DNA from: Sycobia sp. Sy_11
Taxonomy: Eukaryota; Arthropoda; Insecta; Hymenoptera; Epichrysomallidae
Direction: 5' to 3'
Assembly (NCBI GenBank): GCA_018907035.1
Contig: JACCIC010000004.1
Span: forward strand, 8,035,001-8,099,000
Length of the DNA: 64,000 nt
Shown: positions 59,788 to 64,000 of the stretch, piece by piece
Position numbering within the stretch: position 1 is the stretch's first letter
How the letters are laid out: the number at the start of each line of letters is the position of its first letter
The notes under the pieces: model-generated
The model's input: only the letters and a program-made list of their open reading frames with translations
Databases searched by the model: none
What the model was told of the DNA's origin: nothing
Made by a program: the position numbers and the translations under genes

Positions 59788-62700
59788 GATTGTTTACTTG
59801 CGCATGTTGATTTAACTTGCAGTTTTAATGCACACTCTTCGAAAAGTGCATTTTTGCAAGAACAAAACCTTTTCAATCCTTTTTAATGCGCAGATTATTT
59901 ATAAAATGTATATTATAGTAAAAACATTTTAGGAAAGCTATATATAGCTTACACAAACAAATTTGTGCTTTTTACACAGTCACTTATTGTATATTTTGGA
60001 AACATGTATATTTATTACACGTGTATTTTATGGGCTTTAAAGAAAATTTTACAAACGGATCCTCACTTTATCGCGCTGTTTTCATAAAAGAAAAAGTTCA
60101 ATATTTGCTGGGTTATTTTCTCAAAATTTGCATTACTTTTCGAAATGTGTAACAGGCTGTTGATCCAAAAAAAATCATTTAAGACAATATAATTATACTA
60201 CAGTTCACGTACACTCTGTACAAATGAAGTCTCTTAACTTTTACTACCGCGAGTAAAAAAAGAAAGAAAAAAAAGAACCTGGCCTCTTTCGCGATTACAG
60301 CGTCGTGGTCGAACCTGCAGGGAAAACTGCAATTTCGTAAAAATGCGCGCGAGCGCGCGGGCTTGTTACAACACACATACACACTGCGCAAGATATTTCG
60401 TTTAAAAATACTTTAGAATTCCGTATAATTTTATCATTTTTGGTAATGGAAAGAGAGACGAAGTCTATTAGTCGGGGATAAAATTATTCTCAAGTTGCTA
60501 ATCGCGTGTTTCTATAAATAAATATTAAAAAATGCATTTTAAAAGTTTACATTGCATTTAACTCTAATTATGATATCGCGCAAATTATATGGAAATGTCA
60601 TATTCACGGAAGCAACGTTCTTTTTTTTCTCTCATATTTATACTTCTCTTTATAATAATTTAAATGGCTTTCGCTATACAATACGAAACGATATAAATAT
60701 TGGCTCACCAACGCGGCGTGTAATATCTTTATAAAAAAAAAGTGTCTTCTAACTAATCAGTTGAAGCATGCGAAATCAATCATCGGCTTATATAGCTGTA
60801 ATCGATTTAAATCCATCATCAGGATGATTCAGTCGTCTTTGATATAACCTTCCAATAACAATTCGATTGAAAAAAAATACGTGAAGTATCGAAACGTATC
60901 TTATTTCCATTCCATTATAATATGGATGATTTTTAAAAAATTATATTTTAGCACAATTTTAAATTTACCCCCACCATTATTCGTTCAATATTTAATCCAC
61001 ATTAACGTATGCTGTAAATCAAAAATTTAACAAAAATTACTAGAATTTTTCTGGGCACATTGATATAGAGTCTTATCATTGTAAAATTTTTTTTTAAAAA
61101 CTATTTCTATTTTTATCGTATTTGAAGTAAACAAAATATTCAGCTACAAAAAAAAATAGTAGCGAGTATTGGCAACTTAAATGTAATATGCGATACTAGC
61201 GGCAAAGAAGAGAACTAAAAATGTGGCTGCCATCGGCGTTACACGTGTACACGAAAGAATTGTTTAATTTAGTAAAATTTTGGAGTTTTTTAAAACTTTC
61301 TTTGATAAACAACTGAAAATTACTGAAATACATCAACGTTAAACATAAAAAGTATAGCAGAGTTGAGACTGTAGAACAAGCATCTTGGAGTTCTTTCAAC
61401 ATTATAGAAAGGATTTTACAAGGGTAGCTTGCTATAAACAACTTCACTTTTTATAAAAATGTGAATAATAATTTAAATGTTCATTAAATGCCTGAACCTG
61501 AACCTGCTAAAATTTGTGAACGATCATGCAGTAAGAAAACAGTCATTTACGACTATAATGATAGTTACGTTTCTAAATAAAATACAAGTACAACAATTAT
61601 ATTATATAAGAAATAAATACATTTATGAAATTATATCGCATTGATTTTGTTTTTTTTTCATATGCTGTGGGATTATAGAATATAGCACAACATGTAAATA
61701 AATATTTAAATACAAACACCTATTTTTTTCTTAAAAAAAGAAGTTCATTCCATATATACTCTCTACTATCGAAACGTCCACGGCTGTCGTTTTTGTAACG
61801 ATGCAGTGGCGCCCTCGTAGACGTGGCGGACATTTTCTTTGCAAATAGTTTATCTCTCCTTGATTCTCTCCTGATATGTATAGAAAAATTCTGTTTTCTA
61901 CATGTATCACTAAAATATATTTATACAATATATCTATCTGTAATAGAAGTAGATCTGTTACGTATACATACTTTTCTATCAGTTTTCAATCGGAAATCAT
62001 CCTGCAAAGCTATTCCGGGTCTTAGATTAAAATGAGTATATCAGACACCCTTTATACGACGATAATAAAAATCTCAGCTGACCAAAAGATAAGGAGGATA
62101 AATATGCTATTGTATATACTTTTACAGCACATTTGGCCCCATTGATCTTTCCCCTTATTGTCCCACTACTCAATTCCGCGCAAAGGATCCATATACATGC
62201 AAACAAATCGCAATCTCACATAATTAGCACGTCGAACGTCATTGTTTTCGATTCTAATACACAACAGTAAAAAAAAGTGTCGATTTATTATTATTATTGT
62301 TATTCTTGTTTTTGTTATGTTTATTATTATTATTATTATAGGCATCATTAGCAGCGACGTATCGTCCCGATGTGCGTATCGCGCCCCGGTTCGTTATCTC
62401 CCAATGCGCGTTGACTCAGAAAGCTCGCCGCACCGAAATAATCTCTTTAATTGCAATAAATAGCGCATTTTTTCGCGTCTTCGACGCTTAGCGATGGTTC
62501 GTGTCGAATTGGCCACGCACTGCTGGATACGATTATCAATGTGTGGGTGTCTGTGTATGTGTGTGTGTGTATGTGTGTAAGATATATATACGGATAACAC
62601 GACGAATTACGACAAGATATACCGAAGACTATAAATTGTGATTATTTTAAAGATTACTGACGATTATACTCGGAGTCCGAAGCGTTCGAGTCGCCGAATA

Positions 62701-64000
62701 GCGAGCGCGATTAGCTTGACTGATTGACAGATCGAACAAAATTTTTCGGACCGACATTGACAGTCAGAACTGTCTATCCGCGCCGCGAATAATCTTACTG
62801 CCCGTCAGAATCGATTACTCGAAAAGAATAAAAAATCATTGTAACATTCATAAAACAATTAGAATTTTTTATTCCATATCTATCAATCTAAATATTAATA
62901 AACATTTATTAAACATAATATTTTTAAAATATTACTATTTTTATAATATTTACAATTGCATGCTAATTCAGAAACGAACCGAAATCAAGAGAATTTGTTG
63001 TTAATAAAAATCATCAAACATAACTGACATATATTCGTTGACTTATTCGCAGAAGTCATTTGATATTGATAAAGTGATGAGATACTTTTTCTATACTATT
63101 TTACAAATTAAAAATAAACGGCGAGGCAAGTTGATCCAAATAGTTTTTAAGAAATCAGCGTTGATTTTGCATCTTTTTTGTGTGCATTTCGATTATATTT
63201 ATACTTTTTTCTATTTTAAAAAATTGAGAATTTAACTAAACTAAAAGTAAGAAACTGTTATTTTTATTTTTTTACTATGCGTACCACACATAGCGTACAT
63301 TTTCCAATCTGTGCTTATTAAAAAAAAAACTCTTTCACTAATAAATGCAATGGCAAGTAAAAATACGCCAATTACCGATCAGGATCAGTCAAAAAATGTT
63401 GTTATGACGTCAATTGAGTTATGACAATCAATTGACAAGCTCAAATATAATTGTTTTGATATATGTATAGTGATATATGGTTTCAAAAATTCTCGGTCAA
63501 ACGTTATATATCGAGATCTCATATTTTCAGTCGCACACTACCTCAAAATTAAGAAGCAGAAATTTAAGTTTAGTTATTTATTGCATTTGAACTAAATAAG
63601 TATTTAGTTAGATCTACTAAATATTACTTTTACAAAATGATTTATGTGATTTTATTCTTTCTTCATTTTTTACAATAAAATATTTAGTTAAGTTAAGTCA
63701 AATATATTTTATTAATTCCTTTTACTCAATATTTTATAGAAATAAGTAATCTTTTTTTCAATGTGTAAACCCTCAGTTGACTTTTCTGAAAATAAAATCT
63801 TATTATTATTGTACAGATACTATTTAAAACAATTGTTCTGATGAACGAATGTCTCTTACAAGTTAGAATTAAGTAAAATGTGATAGAAGCATATAAAAAT
63901 AAGTAAATAATATACGATCATCTTGGATTAAAATTAGTGTTTTATACTCTATATGACCCACGAAAAAAATAAAGGAACCGAATAAAAAAAATTATTAAAC

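Larger units (their letters stand above)
54967..64000. other. Putative cnc intron, microsatellite-rich
   Basis: No coding exon was recognised to the end of the window. Features of note are a TTCCGAT cluster at 55781-55816 and a purine/pyrimidine block at 57830-58391. CpG-raised patches lie at 60250-60370 and 62340-62830. Confidence 0.45.

Noticed and set aside
60815..60835. CTGATGATGG on the minus strand as a second hammerhead candidate
   Set aside because: No GAAA follows in the needed position and no helix II can be drawn.
1..64000. CRISPR arrays, prokaryotic operons, ribosome-binding sites, rRNA genes
   Set aside because: None are present. The window is nuclear eukaryotic DNA with introns, and its regular repeats are simple dinucleotide arrays without spacers.

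Overview
This is a eukaryotic, AT-rich genomic window with spliced genes, GT-AG introns and a very high density of dinucleotide microsatellites. It also carries decayed retroelements and mariner copies. The recognisable proteins, an M1 aminopeptidase C-terminus and a cap'n'collar/NFE2L1-type N-terminus, together with mariner, Penelope-like and R1/I-type LINE debris, point to an insect. A hymenopteran is my guess, but it is weakly supported.

Layout. (1) 1-1453, + strand: the last three exons of an M1-family zinc aminopeptidase (C-terminal ERAP1-like helical domain). (2) 1730-1906, - strand: a hidden short terminal coding exon of an unrecognised gene, with a strong acceptor and a poly(A) signal, tail-to-tail with the aminopeptidase. 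A 45-nt exon at 3010-3054 may precede it. (3) 1.9-12.5 kb: AT-rich sequence with microsatellites and a decayed Penelope-like element (GIY-YIG remnant at 8.2-8.5 kb). (4) 12.5-14.24 kb: a CpG- and GAGA-rich promoter-like block ending in a clean 35-codon first coding exon (14138-14242, + strand) with a consensus donor. (5) 14.2-50.4 kb: a very long, gene-poor stretch that reads like intron. It holds a 450-bp inverted-repeat element with a hammerhead-ribozyme-like core (18.5-18.9 kb), a mariner remnant with an internally inverted piece (28.6-29.5 kb), a LINE 3' end (40.4-40.9 kb), two foldback/TIR elements and a few unassigned ORFs. (6) 50.4-53.0 kb: a second CpG/GAGA-rich promoter-like block. 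(7) 54376-54825, + strand: a 150-codon first coding exon of a cap'n'collar (NFE2L1/CncC-like) transcription factor with its ER-anchoring hydrophobic N-terminus. (8) 54.8-64 kb: apparently cnc intron, full of microsatellites.

How it may fit together: the 14.1-kb and 54.4-kb exons lie on the same strand, both begin with ATG, and both end at phase 0 on a Glu codon followed by a consensus-like donor. I see no convincing + strand coding exon between them or after the second. The most economical reading is one large cnc locus with two alternative promoters and first exons, both splicing to shared exons beyond the right edge. This is inference. The 54-kb exon itself is recognised from its sequence.
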